Assembly (NCBI GenBank): GCA_963920575.1
Contig: OY986969.1
Coordinates: forward strand, 2,490,001-2,554,000
Source of the DNA: Narthecium ossifragum
Taxonomy: Eukaryota > Streptophyta > Magnoliopsida > Dioscoreales > Nartheciaceae
DNA length: 64,000 nt
Direction of reading: 5' to 3'
Part shown: in pieces, positions 11,820-26,456 of the stretch
Layout of the letters: every line of letters starts with the position of its first letter
Position numbering within the stretch: position 1 is the first letter of the stretch
Notes under the pieces: generated by a model
Databases searched by the model: none
Seen by the model: the letters and a program-made list of their open reading frames with translations, nothing else
Told to the model about the DNA's origin: nothing
Made by a program: the position numbers and the translations under genes

Positions 11820-12236
11820 GGGAAAATTATATTTTTCGTCCCTCAATTTTCATTGAAGTAACATTTAAGTTCCTAATCTTTTATAAGTTTCAATTGGGTC
11901 CCTACAGTATTCTTTTCGTCACAATGTGGGGCATCGGCCTGACGTCGTCTCTATTCTTAACGGCTGGGGTGTCACGTGACCGCACGTGATAGAAGTTAAG
12001 GGACTAAAACGTTACTTCGATGAAAGTTAAGGGACTAAAATGTTACTTCCATCCGCACGGCATCCATCACTTGCGGTCACGTGACACCTCAGCCGTTAAA
12101 ACTAGAGACGACGTCAGGCCGATGTCCCACATTGTGACGAAAAAGATACTGTAGGGACCCAATTGAAACTTATAAAAGATTAGGGACTTAAATGCTACTT
12201 CGATGAAAGTTGAGGGACTAAAAAGGTAATTTACCC
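11820..12236. mobile_element. Mutator-like MITE (unit 2)
   Basis: Second copy of the MITE at 4120-4536, with the same 9-base AAAAAGAAA flanks. Confidence 0.9.
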
Positions 12237-12285
12237 AAAAAGAAACCATACACACACATGCATTCTCATTTACAATAGATCAAAT

Positions 12286-15200
12286 TGTTAGGATCTAGAA
12301 GAGAGGAGGAAGAAGAAGAAGCAAGCACAGACACAAGATTTACGTGGTTCACCCCAGAATAGGGCTACGTCCACGGAGTCGCTGGAGGTTTTTTCACTAT
12401 CTCAGAGGCAAAGAGCCAGATTACATCATACAATGACGGCCGCCCATACACACCCTCATATCCTAGGGTTTCGGCACATAGGTCGATCCCCGCCGGGGCG
12501 CTGCCCCGGACCCCTTCAACTCTGCGTAGTGGGTCATGGTCGGGTCCGGCATGATCAGGCTCCACAAACTCAACAATTCTCCCACTCGGAGACTGATTAA
12601 AAGGAACCTGCTTCAATCAGCTTCATTTGCTCCAAAAAAATATAAACACTCACATCGACTCATGCCTCCATCTTCAAGCTTGAAGACCAAGAGAAACTGA
12701 ACAGGTGTTCAGCTTCTCTATCGTAACCATCTTGGTTAACATATCTGCAGGATTTTTACTAGTGTGGATCATCTCAAGAACAACTTTCCCATCTTCCAGA
12801 AGTGATCGTATGAAGTGATACCTGATGTCAATATGCTTCGTTCTGGAATGATATGCTGAATTCTTTGCAAAATGAATTGCACTCTGACTATCACTGTATA
12901 GTCTACAATCAACTTGCTATTTACCTAACTCTTTCATGAAGGTCTGAGGCCATATCATCTCCTTGCAAGCCTCTGCCATTGCTGTATACTCAGCTTCTGT
13001 TGTTGAAAGGGAAACTATTTTCTGCAATCTTGAGACCCAGCTTACTGCACAAGCACCCAATGTAAACACATAACCAGTAGTGCTCTTCCTGCTATCCATG
13101 TCACCTGCTAGATCAGCATCAACATATCCATGTAATTTAATGTCTGACCCTCCAAAGCACAAAGCCATACCTGTAGTACCTTTTAGATATCTAAGAATCC
13201 ACTTTACGGCACTCCAATGCTCCTTACCTGGGTTGGTCATAAACCTGCTCACTATTCCCACTGCATGAGCAATATCTGGTCTCATGCAGACCATAGCATA
13301 CATTAAACTCCCAACTGCTGATGCATATGGTACCTTGGACATGTACTCCCACTCATCCTCTGTCGTCGCGCCTTGTGTAGCAGATAGTTTGAAATGACCT
13401 GCCAATGGTGTACGAACAGGAGTAGCATTATCCATATTAAATCTCTTAAGTACCTTCTCAATATATTCAGCCTACGACAACTTCAATTTTCCTTTCGCTC
13501 TGTCTCTGCTAATTCTCATCCCAAGGATTTGGTTTGCAGCACCTAAATCCTTCATTTCAAACTCCTTTGAGAGCGCCTTCTTCAAGTTTGAAATTTGTTT
13601 CATGTCGGATCCTGCAACCAACATGTCATCCACATACAAGAGCAATATAATATAGGAGCTCTTAAAATTCTTGAAATAACAGCAGTGATCAGAATGACAT
13701 CTCTTGTACCCATTTGTACTCATAAACCCATCAAATCTGATATACCATTGCCTTGGTGCCTGCTTTAAACCATACAAGCTTTTCTTCAATTTGCATACAA
13801 GCTTCTCTTCCCCTGCTGTAATATATCCCTGTGGCTGATGCATATAAATGTCCTCTTCCAAATTTCCATGTAGAAAAGCTGTTTTTACATCTAATTGTTC
13901 AAGATGTAAATTCTCTACAGCCACAATACTCAAAACAGACCTTATGGTAGTCAATTTAACAACAGGAGCAAATATCTCAGTATAGTCAATACCTGCCTTC
14001 TGCTCGAAACCTTTAACAACTAACCTTGCCTTCTATCGTTTCGATCCATCACTCTCTCCTTTCAGTCTGTAGACCCATTTGTTGTGTAAAGCCTTCTTCC
14101 CTTCAAGCAGCTCAATCAAATCCCATGTCTGATTTGCCGCAAGAGACTTCATCTCATCATCCATGGCCAACTTCCATTTTCTTTGGGCGTCGACATGCAA
14201 GGCTTCTTCATAACTTTCAGGTTCATCATTATCAGTTAGTAATAGATAATGCAAAGAAGGAGAGTAATGTGAAGGAGGTCTAATGACTCTTCTCGTTCTT
14301 CTAACCGCAATAGGAGGAGTTTGCGGTTCTTCCTGTTCTTCCACTGCTTTTGATTTAACCATACTACCATCATTGATCTCCTCTAATTCAACATAATCAG
14401 GTTCCACGTCCTTTTCAACCTGATTATTCCAATCCTTATACATAACCTTTTCATTGAATATAACATCCCTGCTTCTGATAATTTTTCTATTCTCATGATC
14501 ATAAAAACGATAATCAAAATTATCAACACCATATCCAATGAAACTGCATTTTCTAGACTTAGGATCTAGCTTGGATCTATCAGCAGAGTCAACATGAACC
14601 TATGAAGTGCAGCCAAAAACTTTAAGATGTGACAAGGTTACCTCCTTTCCTGTCCAAGCTTCTTATGGTAGTCCATAGTCCAGTGCAACCGAAGGACCTC
14701 TGTTTATCAGGTAAACCGCGGTACTCACAGCATCCGCCCAAAACTGTTTTGGCAATCCAGCATGAATTCTCATACTTCTGGCACGCTCCATAATTGTTCT
14801 ATTCATTCTCTCAGCGACACCGTTTTGCTGCGGAGTTCTTGGAACGGTCTTCTGTCTCTTGATTCTATTTTCTGCACAGTACTTCTCAAACTCATCACTG
14901 CAATATTCACCTCCATTGTCCGATCTGAGACATTTCAACTTTGTACCTGCCTCATTCTCAACCAAAGCTTTCCACTTCTTCAAAACATTAAATACCTCAG
15001 ATTTATGTTTCAAAAAATAGACCCAAAGCTTTCTACTAGCGTCATCAATGAAAGTGACAAAGTAGAGTGAGTTTCCAACAGAAGATACCTTGGCTGGACC
15101 CCAAACATCGGTGTGCACAAGCTCCAATTTTTCTGCCTTGGGCCTCCTTCCAACCTTTGAGAAACTGACCTTCCTCTGCTTCCTATAGATGCAGTCTTCA

Positions 15201-16908
15201 CAGAAATCCAAATCAACTGATTTCAAGTCCGGTAGTTTCCCTTTCGAGAGCATCATCTGCATTCCCTTCTCACTCAAATGTCCAAGTCTGGAATGCCAAA
15301 TGCTCGCATCCACACCTGATGATGCAACTGTGATAGAATGGTTAGTACCAGAAGCGACATAAAGAGTTCCTTCTTTCTTACCCTGAGCAACAACCATAGC
15401 TCCATTGATGATCTTCCATGAAGTATTGGTGAAGCTTGTCTTCAACCCTGATTCTGCGAGTTGACCAACTGAAATAAGATTTCTCTTGAGATCTGCAACG
15501 TGTCTTACATCCTTCAATTTCAGTTCAGTTCCATCTAAAAGCTTCATCTGTACTTCACCTTTGCCAACAATACTACAAGGCTCATCATCACCAAGATAAA
15601 CATTACCGAAATTTCCCTTCACATAATTATTTAGAAATTTCATATTCGAGGTAGCATGAAAAGAAGCTCCAGAATCTATAATCCATGATTCATATCGATT
15701 ATATAAAGAAAGGATTAAAACATCACAACCATCTTCAGAAACGTTTACCGTATCATTAACGTTCTCTGATTGCTTCTTGCGATCTCTGCAATCTCGCTGG
15801 AAGTGACCTTTCTTCCCACAGTGCCAGCAACCATCTCCCTTTCCCTGGGGACGTCTCGACTTGCTCTTGTTTCTAGACTTCGATCTACCATGATTATTTT
15901 TGCTCCGCCTCTTTGACGATCTACCTCTTTCTTCTATATTCAATGCACTCCCAGATGTCTCCTCCGAAAGCCCCGATGATTTCCTGCGTGCCTCTTCGCT
16001 CAAAAGAACACCAATGATATCATCAAAATCTAGCTTTCCTGACTCCGATGAGTTGCTCACAGCCATTACCAAGCCACCCTAGCTTTCAGGTAATCCAGAC
16101 AAGATCACAAGAGCCCTGATCTCGCTATCGAAGACTATATCTACGGATTCCAACTGAGCAATGATTGTGTTGAACTCGTTCACATATTGAGTCACGCTAC
16201 CGCCATCAGACATCTTCATGTTGAACAATCTTTTCATCAGAAAAACCTTGTTCGACGCAGAAGGTTTCTCGTACATCTTCGAGAGGGCTGCCATCAGATC
16301 TGTAGTCGTCTTCTGCTTCGAGATGTTGAACGCTACGGACGCGGCCAACGTGAGACGGATCGCACCTAGGGCTTTTCTATCAAGAATCGCCCAATCATCA
16401 TCCTCCATATCGTCCGGCTTCCTTCCTGAAAGAGGTTGATAGAGATCTTTTTGATAAAGGTAATCCTCCATCTGCATCTTCCAAAATCCGAAGTTCTACC
16501 CATTGAACTTCTCGATCTTCACCTTCCCTTCTTCCGCCATCGCTCCCACTGAACCTCGCTCTGATACCACTTGTTAGGATCTAGAAGAGAGGAGGAAGAA
16601 GAAGAAGCAAGCACAGACACAAGATTTACGTGGTTCACCCCAGAATAGGGCTACGTCCACGGAGTCGCTGGAGGTTTTTTTACTATCTCAGAGGCAAAGA
16701 GCCAGATTACATCATACAATGACGGCCGCCCATACACACCCTCATATCCTAGGGTTTCGGCACATAGGGTATAGAAAATTACATAAACTACCCCTATCAA
16801 CGGATCTCCAAAACCGTTTTTGTTCCAGCGGCGCTGCCCCGGACCCCGTCAACTCTGCGTAGTGGGTCATGGACGGGTCCGGCATGATCAGGCTCCACAA
16901 ACTCAACA
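12286..16908 (-). mobile_element. Complete Ty1/copia retrotransposon (copy B)
   Basis: Exact 7700-base offset of the element at 4586-9208, with the 3' LTR at 12286-12575, the 5' LTR at 16572-16908 and CAAAT on both sides. The visible difference is A at 14516. Confidence 0.96.
12674..16540 (-). pseudogene. copia gag-pol with seven in-frame stops (copy B)
   Basis: Same frame, domains and stops as 4974-8840, shifted by 7700. It encodes Phe rather than Cys at the 14516 codon. Start ATG at 16538-16540 is followed by an Ala codon. Confidence 0.94.
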
Positions 16909-17201
16909 CAAATTAAGGATAGCTTAGGTTTAATCCTGATAATTAGCTTTATTAGATTATTTAATCAGGTTTAATCCAAATTTCTATTTAACTTGACACC
17001 TCTGTTCGAACGTAGTTTGAAGGAGTTGGACTAAACCACAATCTCCCGATTCTTGAGTGTTAGGTATTTTTTACCTTGATTATTTGACCGGTCAACGATT
17101 AAATTTCCATGCTAACATTGTTTGTCACCCCCGGTGGGACCCTGTGTCAAGTCTTTATGGAAATCGGTCAAGTTGGACCAAACGATATGGTCATCATTAG
17201 G

Positions 17202-17889
17202 ATAGCTTAGGTTTAAGCATGCGACTCTAATGGGCTTTCCGAGGTCTGGTGTCGACCGACGGACCGCGGGATCCGCTCCACGTGGTGTTCTCATCGGCGG
17301 AGAACGCCGAAGAGCCACCCCCGACGCTGCACTGACGCGAGTCACCGCCGCTTTTCGCGACAAGGAGGGTTGGTGGCAGAAGGCGCTTAATGGTGATGGT
17401 AGGGCGGCTACAGGAGGGCGACGGGCCTTTAAGGCTGATGATGGCGTGCGACAGGAGGGGACACGTGGACGGTTGGCAACGGTGGCATGGGCAATAGGTA
17501 CGGTCATTGGCCATGTTGTATCTTCTCTTGAGGGGGAATTAAGAGCCATTGGTAAGGCTATCCAGTGGGCTTTGGACAAGGAACTCCGATGTATCGTGGT
17601 TGAGTCTGATTCTAAGTTCGCTGTGGAGATTTTGGTTGGCTGTAGATTGTGGCCGGCGGAAATTGATAAAGCGACAAGAGCGGTTTGGGCGGATATGCTT
17701 AAGTTAGATTCTGTTGTTGTCGTAGCGGTTCCGCGTGATGTAGTCCATAGTGCGGATTTATTAGTCAAACATTGTAAATTAGCCTCTTTTGATTTTTCTT
17801 GGAGCCCAGAGGAGGCACAACGCCTCCTCTGGGGTTGGTCTTGTAGTTTTTGAGTTTTCCTAGCCTCAACTAATCAAAAAAAAAAAAAA
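17202..17889 (+). pseudogene. Chimeric LINE remnant, variant 3' end (unit 3)
   Basis: Open frame 17230-17853 has 207 residues. It differs from the other copies only near the end because the hairpin at 17805-17833 was rewritten, giving the C-terminus EEAQRLLWGWSCSF. The change makes this unit one base shorter (7699). The LINE joint is at 17485/17486. Confidence 0.85.
17805..17833. other. Perfected hairpin unique to unit 3
   Basis: Here a perfect 12-bp stem (CCCAGAGGAGGC with GCCTCCTCTGGG) encloses a 5-base loop. The other units have an interrupted version: CCCAGAGGA, a different 10-base middle, then the same right arm. The new left arm is the complement of the right arm, the signature of an intra-hairpin template switch. 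Confidence 0.85.
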
Positions 17890-18569
17890 TAAAGAAGCTA
17901 GTGTTAACAACTTGATTATTTTCTAGTAGTAATTGCGGAAGTGATTGCCGATATCTCAAAACCGTGGGTGGAGTCCGAATTAAGTTTGGCGTGGCTAGAG
18001 GCGGCAGCTTCTAATTAGATGGGAGTATTTTTTTAATTAACTCAATCTTTTGTTTTATCTCAAGGGTTTGGCCTATGGCACTTGGGGCCTCGATCCCCAG
18101 AGTCCGATCAATAGATTCGACGGTGGTGGTTGCAGATCTCGGATGAAGATTCTTTCTTCTCCAACTGGTCGATCGGTGATGAAATCCAAAGAGAAGCCTC
18201 TTCAAAGTATTTTAGTGATGGATGAAATTAAGACATTACATGCAGTTAAACATGGGGATGGAAATATAAAACCATAGTTTAAGTGTGTCTATATTGTTTA
18301 TGAAAAAATATAAAACCATATCTAGTAGAATACTTTGGTCAACTATATACTTTAACGTATTAAAAAAATAAAATAAAACTTAGATAACTAATGAAAACTA
18401 ACTCTATTATAACTTTTTTAAGGAATAAAACCGATAAGCGAGGTACTGACATGGAATATTCGATAAGACGAGTAGCTTTTGAAAAATCACTAAAATATAG
18501 ATGATGATATTGAGAAAATAACCAAAAAAAATAGAGTCGTGATTTGTATACATGGGTCAGAGCATGCAC

Positions 18570-18756
18570 ACTGCACATGTCAACCAATCGGTAATGAGAT
18601 ATTGATTGAATGTACCAATGATCATATCGGTAGTGAGATACCGATTGGTTGATCTAGTCGATCGGTATCGCACTACCTATGGAATAGATCAATCAATCGA
18701 TATCTCACTACCGATTAGAGGACATGTGATATGCACATATCACGTGGCCACGTGCA
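18570..18756. repeat. Fold-back sequence (unit 3)
   Basis: Third copy of the fold-back at 3171-3357. Confidence 0.5.
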
Positions 18757-19518
18757 TAATTTTTTTTTCACAAAAATATTGACTTCATTATAAAAGACAA
18801 TGTGACGTACTATATAGCTTATTTCATAAAACTTTGCTAAATATCAAATTTAGTGAAAAAATATTTCGTATGTGGTTTGTTCGAACAAAGGGTCGATTGG
18901 TGTGTTTCATATATAAAACTAAAAAAGCTATAAAAATTGATGGGTGTATTATGGGATTGATACTAACATAAACTATAATTAATGATAGCAACCGTAGCAT
19001 GCTATTAAGGTTAGATATATTGGGTTGGGTGTCAAAACTTACATCTAATTAGAGGTCGCCACCCTAATTAAGGCCAAAGTCCTGACTCCGCCCGGGTCTT
19101 GAGATAAAATAAGCCTGTCACTGTAACAATTATTATTATAAATATTCTGCTAGCTTGGTTAACAATATTCACTAGCTATCCTTGTTTTTTAGAGAAAAAA
19201 ATGATTGACCTCTAAGTCGTCGTGCGAGGATATTTATATATGAAAACGTTATCATGCTTCTCATAGGATGCGTGTGTAAATTACAAACCATAAATTAACT
19301 GGATATTGGCAAGTTGATGTGTCACATCCTCGGTTTCTTGCATCTTTGATTTCCACTACTCTTTGATTGAAAACTCCACCATGGGATATAAACTTTGTTT
19401 CAAGAGATCTTATGTAACCAAGATGTCTTATAAAGTTGATTTGGTTGAATTATGTCATTAAATAGTGATATGCGTCCCGCTCATAGGGTCTGAAAGATAG
19501 CGAAAGGAAAAAAAGAAA

Positions 19519-19935
19519 GGGAAAATTATATTTTTCGTCCCTCAATTTTCATTGAAGTAACATTTAAGTTCCTAATCTTTTATAAGTTTCAATTGGGTCC
19601 CTACAGTATTCTTTTCGTCACAATGTGGGGCATCGGCCTGACGTCGTCTCTATTCTTAACGGCTGGGGTGTCACGTGACCGCACGTGATAGAAGTTAAGG
19701 GACTAAAACGTTACTTCGATGAAAGTTAAGGGACTAAAATGTTACTTCCATCCGCACGGCATCCATCACTTGCGGTCACGTGACACCTCAGCCGTTAAAA
19801 CTAGAGACGACGTCAGGCCGATGTCCCACATTGTGACGAAAAAGATACTGTAGGGACCCAATTGAAACTTATAAAAGATTAGGGACTTAAATGCTACTTC
19901 GATGAAAGTTGAGGGACTAAAAAGGTAATTTACCC
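19519..19935. mobile_element. Mutator-like MITE (unit 3)
   Basis: Third copy of the MITE at 4120-4536, with the same flanks. Confidence 0.9.
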
Positions 19936-19984
19936 AAAAAGAAACCATACACACACATGCATTCTCATTTACAATAGATCAAAT

Positions 19985-22900
19985 TGTTAGGATCTAGAAG
20001 AGAGGAGGAAGAAGAAGAAGCAAGCACAGACACAAGATTTACGTGGTTCACCCCAGAATAGGGCTACGTCCACGGAGTCGCTGGAGGTTTTTTCACTATC
20101 TCAGAGGCAAAGAGCCAGATTACATCATACAATGACGGCCGCCCATACACACCCTCATATCCTAGGGTTTCGGCACATAGGTCGATCCCCGCCGGGGCGC
20201 TGCCCCGGACCCCTTCAACTCTGCGTAGTGGGTCATGGTCGGGTCCGGCATGATCAGGCTCCACAAACTCAACAATTCTCCCACTCGGAGACTGATTAAA
20301 AGGAACCTGCTTCAATCAGCTTCATTTGCTCCAAAAAAATATAAACACTCACATCGACTCATGCCTCCATCTTCAAGCTTGAAGACCAAGAGAAACTGAA
20401 CAGGTGTTCAGCTTCTCTATCGTAACCATCTTGGTTAACATATCTGCAGGATTTTTACTAGTGTGGATCATCTCAAGAACAACTTTCCCATCTTCCAGAA
20501 GTGATCGTATGAAGTGATACCTGATGTCAATATGCTTCGTTCTGGAATGATATGCTGAATTCTTTGCAAAATGAATTGCACTCTGACTATCACTGTATAG
20601 TCTACAATCAACTTGCTATTTACCTAACTCTTTCATGAAGGTCTGAGGCCATATCATCTCCTTGCAAGCCTCTGCCATTGCTGTATACTCAGCTTCTGTT
20701 GTTGAAAGGGAAACTATTTTCTGCAATCTTGAGACCCAGCTTACTGCACAAGCACCCAATGTAAACACATAACCAGTAGTGCTCTTCCTGCTATCCATGT
20801 CACCTGCTAGATCAGCATCAACATATCCATGTAATTTAATGTCTGACCCTCCAAAGTACAAAGCCATACCTGTAGTACCTTTTAGATATCTAAGAATCCA
20901 CTTTACGGCACTCCAATGCTCCTTACCTGGGTTGGTCATAAACCTGCTCACTATTCCCACTGCATGAGCAATATCTGGTCTCATGCAGACCATAGCATAC
21001 ATTAAACTCCCAACTGCTGATGCATATGGTACCTTGGACATGTACTCCCACTCATCCTCTGTCGTCGCGCCTTGTGTAGCAGATAGTTTGAAATGACCTG
21101 CCAATGGTGTACGAACAGGAGTAGCATTATCCATATTAAATCTCTTAAGTACCTTCTCAATATATTCAGCCTACGACAACTTCAATTTTCCTTTCGCTCT
21201 GTCTCTGCTAATTCTCATCCCAAGGATTTGGTTTGCAGCACCTAAATCCTTCATTTCAAACTCCTTTGAGAGCGCCTTCTTCAAGTTTGAAATTTGTTTC
21301 ATGTCGGATCCTGCAACCAACATGTCATCCACATACAAGAGCAATATAATATAGGAGCTCTTAAAATTCTTGAAATAACAGCAGTGATCAGAATGACATC
21401 TCTTGTACCCATTTGTACTCATAAACCCATCAAATCTGATATACCATTGCCTTGGTGCCTGCTTTAAACCATACAAGCTTTTCTTCAATTTGCATACAAG
21501 CTTCTCTTCCCCTGCTGTAATATATCCCTGTGGCTGATGCATATAAATGTCCTCTTCCAAATTTCCATGTAGAAAAGCTGTTTTTACATCTAATTGTTCA
21601 AGATGTAAATTCTCTACAGCCACAATACTCAAAACAGACCTTATGGTAGTCAATTTAACAACAGGAGCAAATATCTCAGTATAGTCAATACCTGCCTTCT
21701 GCTCGAAACCTTTAACAACTAACCTTGCCTTCTATCGTTTCGATCCATCACTCTCTCCTTTCAGTCTGTAGACCCATTTGTTGTGTAAAGCCTTCTTCCC
21801 TTCAAGCAGCTCAATCAAATCCCATGTCTGATTTGCCGCAAGAGACTTCATCTCATCATCCATGGCCAACTTCCATTTTCTTTGGGCGTCGACATGCAAG
21901 GCTTCTTCATAACTTTCAGGTTCATCATTATCAGTTAGTAATAGATAATGCAAAGAAGGAGAGTAATGTGAAGGAGGTCTAATGACTCTTCTCGTTCTTC
22001 TAACCGCAATAGGAGGAGTTTGCGGTTCTTCCTGTTCTTCCACTGCTTTTGATTTAACCATACTACCATCATTGATCTCCTCTAATTCAACATAATCAGG
22101 TTCCACGTCCTTTTCAACCTGATTATTCCAATCCTTATACATAACCTTTTCATTGAATATAACATCCCTGCTTCTGATAATTTTTCTATTCTCATGATCA
22201 TAAAAACGATAATCAAAATTATCAACACCATATCCAATGAAACTGCATTTTCTAGACTTAGGATCTAGCTTGGATCTATCAGCAGAGTCAACATGAACCT
22301 ATGAAGTGCAGCCAAAAACTTTAAGATGTGACAAGGTTACCTCCTTTCCTGTCCAAGCTTCTTATGGTAGTCCATAGTCCAGTGCAACCGAAGGACCTCT
22401 GTTTATCAGGTAAACCGCGGTACTCACAGCATCCGCCCAAAACTGTTTTGGCAATCCAGCATGAATTCTCATACTTCTGGCACGCTCCATAATTGTTCTA
22501 TTCATTCTCTCAGCGACACCGTTTTGCTGCGGAGTTCTTGGAACGGTCTTCTGTCTCTTGATTCTATTTTCTGCACAGTACTTCTCAAACTCATCACTGC
22601 AATATTCACCTCCATTGTCCGATCTGAGACATTTCAACTTTGTACCTGCCTCATTCTCAACCAAAGCTTTCCACTTCTTCAAAACATTAAATACCTCAGA
22701 TTTATGTTTCAAAAAATAGACCCAAAGCTTTCTACTAGCGTCATCAATGAAAGTGACAAAGTAGAGTGAGTTTCCAACAGAAGATACCTTGGCTGGACCC
22801 CAAACATCGGTGTGCACAAGCTCCAATTTTTCTGCCTTGGGCCTCCTTCCAACCTTTGAGAAACTGACCTTCCTCTGCTTCCTATAGATGCAGTCTTCAC

Positions 22901-24607
22901 AGAAATCCAAATCAACTGATTTCAAGTCCGGTAGTTTCCCTTTCGAGAGCATCATCTGCATTCCCTTCTCACTCAAATGTCCAAGTCTGGAATGCCAAAT
23001 GCTCGCATCCACACCTGATGATGCAACTGTGATAGAATGGTTAGTACCAGAAGCGACATAAAGAGTTCCTTCTTTCTTACCCTGAGCAACAACCATAGCT
23101 CCATTGATGATCTTCCATGAAGTATTGGTGAAGCTTGTCTTCAACCCTGATTCTGCGAGTTGACCAACTGAAATAAGATTTCTCTTGAGATCTGCAACGT
23201 GTCTTACATCCTTCAATTTCAGTTCAGTTCCATCTAAAAGCTTCATCTGTACTTCACCTTTGCCAACAATACTACAAGGCTCATCATCACCAAGATAAAC
23301 ATTACCGAAATTTCCCTTCACATAATTATTTAGAAATTTCATATTCGAGGTAGCATGAAAAGAAGCTCCAGAATCTATAATCCATGATTCATATCGATTA
23401 TATAAAGAAAGGATTAAAACATCACAACCATCTTCAGAAACGTTTACCGTATCATTAACGTTCTCTGATTGCTTCTTGCGATCTCTGCAATCTCGCTGGA
23501 AGTGACCTTTCTTCCCACAGTGCCAGCAACCATCTCCCTTTCCCTGGGGACGTCTCGACTTGCTCTTGTTTCTAGACTTCGATCTACCATGATTATTTTT
23601 GCTCCGCCTCTTTGACGATCTACCTCTTTCTTCTATATTCAATGCACTCCCAGATGTCTCCTCCGAAAGCCCCGATGATTTCCTGCGTGCCTCTTCGCTC
23701 AAAAGAACACCAATGATATCATCAAAATCTAGCTTTCCTGACTCCGATGAGTTGCTCACAGCCATTACCAAGCCACCCTAGCTTTCAGGTAATCCAGACA
23801 AGATCACAAGAGCCCTGATCTCGCTATCGAAGACTATATCTACGGATTCCAACTGAGCAATGATTGTGTTGAACTCGTTCACATATTGAGTCACGCTACC
23901 GCCATCAGACATCTTCATGTTGAACAATCTTTTCATCAGAAAAACCTTGTTCGACGCAGAAGGTTTCTCGTACATCTTCGAGAGGGCTGCCATCAGATCT
24001 GTAGTCGTCTTCTGCTTCGAGATGTTGAACGCTACGGACGCGGCCAACGTGAGACGGATCGCACCTAGGGCTTTTCTATCAAGAATCGCCCAATCATCAT
24101 CCTCCATATCGTCCGGCTTCCTTCCTGAAAGAGGTTGATAGAGATCTTTTTGATAAAGGTAATCCTCCATCTGCATCTTCCAAAATCCGAAGTTCTACCC
24201 ATTGAACTTCTCGATCTTCACCTTCCCTTCTTCCGCCATCGCTCCCACTGAACCTCGCTCTGATACCACTTGTTAGGATCTAGAAGAGAGGAGGAAGAAG
24301 AAGAAGCAAGCACAGACACAAGATTTACGTGGTTCACCCCAGAATAGGGCTACGTCCACGGAGTCGCTGGAGGTTTTTTTACTATCTCAGAGGCAAAGAG
24401 CCAGATTACATCATACAATGACGGCCGCCCATACACACCCTCATATCCTAGGGTTTCGGCACATAGGGTATAGAAAATTACATAAACTACCCCTATCAAC
24501 GGATCTCCAAAACCGTTTTTGTTCCAGCGGCGCTGCCCCGGACCCCGTCAACTCTGCGTAGTGGGTCATGGACGGGTCCGGCATGATCAGGCTCCACAAA
24601 CTCAACA
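19985..24607 (-). mobile_element. Complete Ty1/copia retrotransposon (copy C)
   Basis: Same structure as 4586-9208, with the 3' LTR at 19985-20274, the 5' LTR at 24271-24607 and CAAAT on both sides. One private base, T at 20857, changes Cys to Tyr in the RNase H region. Confidence 0.96.
20373..24239 (-). pseudogene. copia gag-pol with seven in-frame stops (copy C)
   Basis: Same frame, domains and stops as 4974-8840, plus the private Cys-to-Tyr change at 20857 in the C-terminal part. Confidence 0.94.
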
Positions 24608-24900
24608 CAAATTAAGGATAGCTTAGGTTTAATCCTGATAATTAGCTTTATTAGATTATTTAATCAGGTTTAATCCAAATTTCTATTTAACTTGACACCT
24701 CTGTTCGAACGTAGTTTGAAGGAGTTGGACTAAACCACAATCTCCCGATTCTTGAGTGTTAGGTATTTTTTACCTTGATTATTTGACCGGTCAACGATTA
24801 AATTTCCATGCTAACATTGTTTGTCACCCCCGGTGGGACCCTGTGTCAAGTCTTTATGGAAATCGGTCAAGTTGGACCAAACGATATGGTCATCATTAGG

Positions 24901-25589
24901 ATAGCTTAGGTTTAAGCATGCGACTCTAATGGGCTTTCCGAGGTCTGGTGTCGACCGACGGACCGCGGGATCCGCTCCACGTGGTGTTCTCATCGGCGGA
25001 GAACGCCGAAGAGCCACCCCCGACGCTGCACTGACGCGAGTCACCGCCGCTTTTCGCGACAAGGAGGGTTGGTGGCAGAAGGCGCTTAATGGTGATGGTA
25101 GGGCGGCTACAGGAGGGCGACGGGCCTTTAAGGCTGATGATGGCGTGCGACAGGAGGGGACACGTGGACGGTTGGCAACGGTGGCATGGGCAATAGGTAC
25201 GGTCATTGGCCATGTTGTATCTTCTCTTGAGGGGGAATTAAGAGCCATTGGTAAGGCTATCCAGTGGGCTTTGGACAAGGAACTCCGATGTATCGTGGTT
25301 GAGTCTGATTCTAAGTTCGCTGTGGAGATTTTGGTTGGCTGTAGATTGTGGCCGGCGGAAATTGATAAAGCGACAAGAGCGGTTTGGGCGGATATGCTTA
25401 AGTTAGATTCTGTTGTTGTCGTAGCGGTTCCGCGTGATGTAGTCCATAGTGCGGATTTATTAGTCAAACATTGTAAATTAGCCTCTTTTGATTTTTCTTG
25501 GAGCCCAGAGGACGGTGTTGTGCCTCCTCTGGGGTTGGTCTTGTAGTTTTTGAGTTTTCCTAGCCTCAACTAATCAAAAAAAAAAAAAA
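24901..25589 (+). pseudogene. Chimeric LINE remnant with RNase H end (unit 4)
   Basis: Open frame 24929-25546 is identical to unit 1. The LINE joint is at 25184/25185. The upstream spacer has T at 24809, shared with units 3 and 5. Confidence 0.8.
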
Positions 25590-26269
25590 TAAAGAAGCTA
25601 GTGTTAACAACTTGATTATTTTCTAGTAGTAATTGCGGAAGTGATTGCCGATATCTCAAAACCGTGGGTGGAGTCCGAATTAAGTTTGGCGTGGCTAGAG
25701 GCGGCAGCTTCTAATTAGATGGGAGTATTTTTTTAATTAACTCAATCTTTTGTTTTATCTCAAGGGTTTGGCCTATGGCACTTGGGGCCTCGATCCCCAG
25801 AGTCCGATCAATAGATTCGACGGTGGTGGTTGCAGATCTCGGATGAAGATTCTTTCTTCTCCAACTGGTCGATCGGTGATGAAATCCAAAGAGAAGCCTC
25901 TTCAAAGTATTTTAGTGATGGATGAAATTAAGACATTACATGCAGTTAAACATGGGGATGGAAATATAAAACCATAGTTTAAGTGTGTCTATATTGTTTA
26001 TGAAAAAATATAAAACCATATCTAGTAGAATACTTTGGTCAACTATATACTTTAACGTATTAAAAAAATAAAATAAAACTTAGATAACTAATGAAAACTA
26101 ACTCTATTATAACTTTTTTAAGGAATAAAACCGATAAGCGAGGTACTGACATGGAATATTCGATAAGACGAGTAGCTTTTGAAAAATCACTAAAATATAG
26201 ATGATGATATTGAGAAAATAACCAAAAAAAATAGAGTCGTGATTTGTATACATGGGTCAGAGCATGCAC

Positions 26270-26456
26270 ACTGCACATGTCAACCAATCGGTAATGAGAT
26301 ATTGATTGAATGTACCAATGATCATATCGGTAGTGAGATACCGATTGGTTGATCTAGTCGATCGGTATCGCACTACCTATGGAATAGATCAATCAATCGA
26401 TATCTCACTACCGATTAGAGGACATGTGATATGCACATATCACGTGGCCACGTGCA
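26270..26456. repeat. Fold-back sequence (unit 4)
   Basis: Fourth copy of the fold-back at 3171-3357. Confidence 0.5.
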
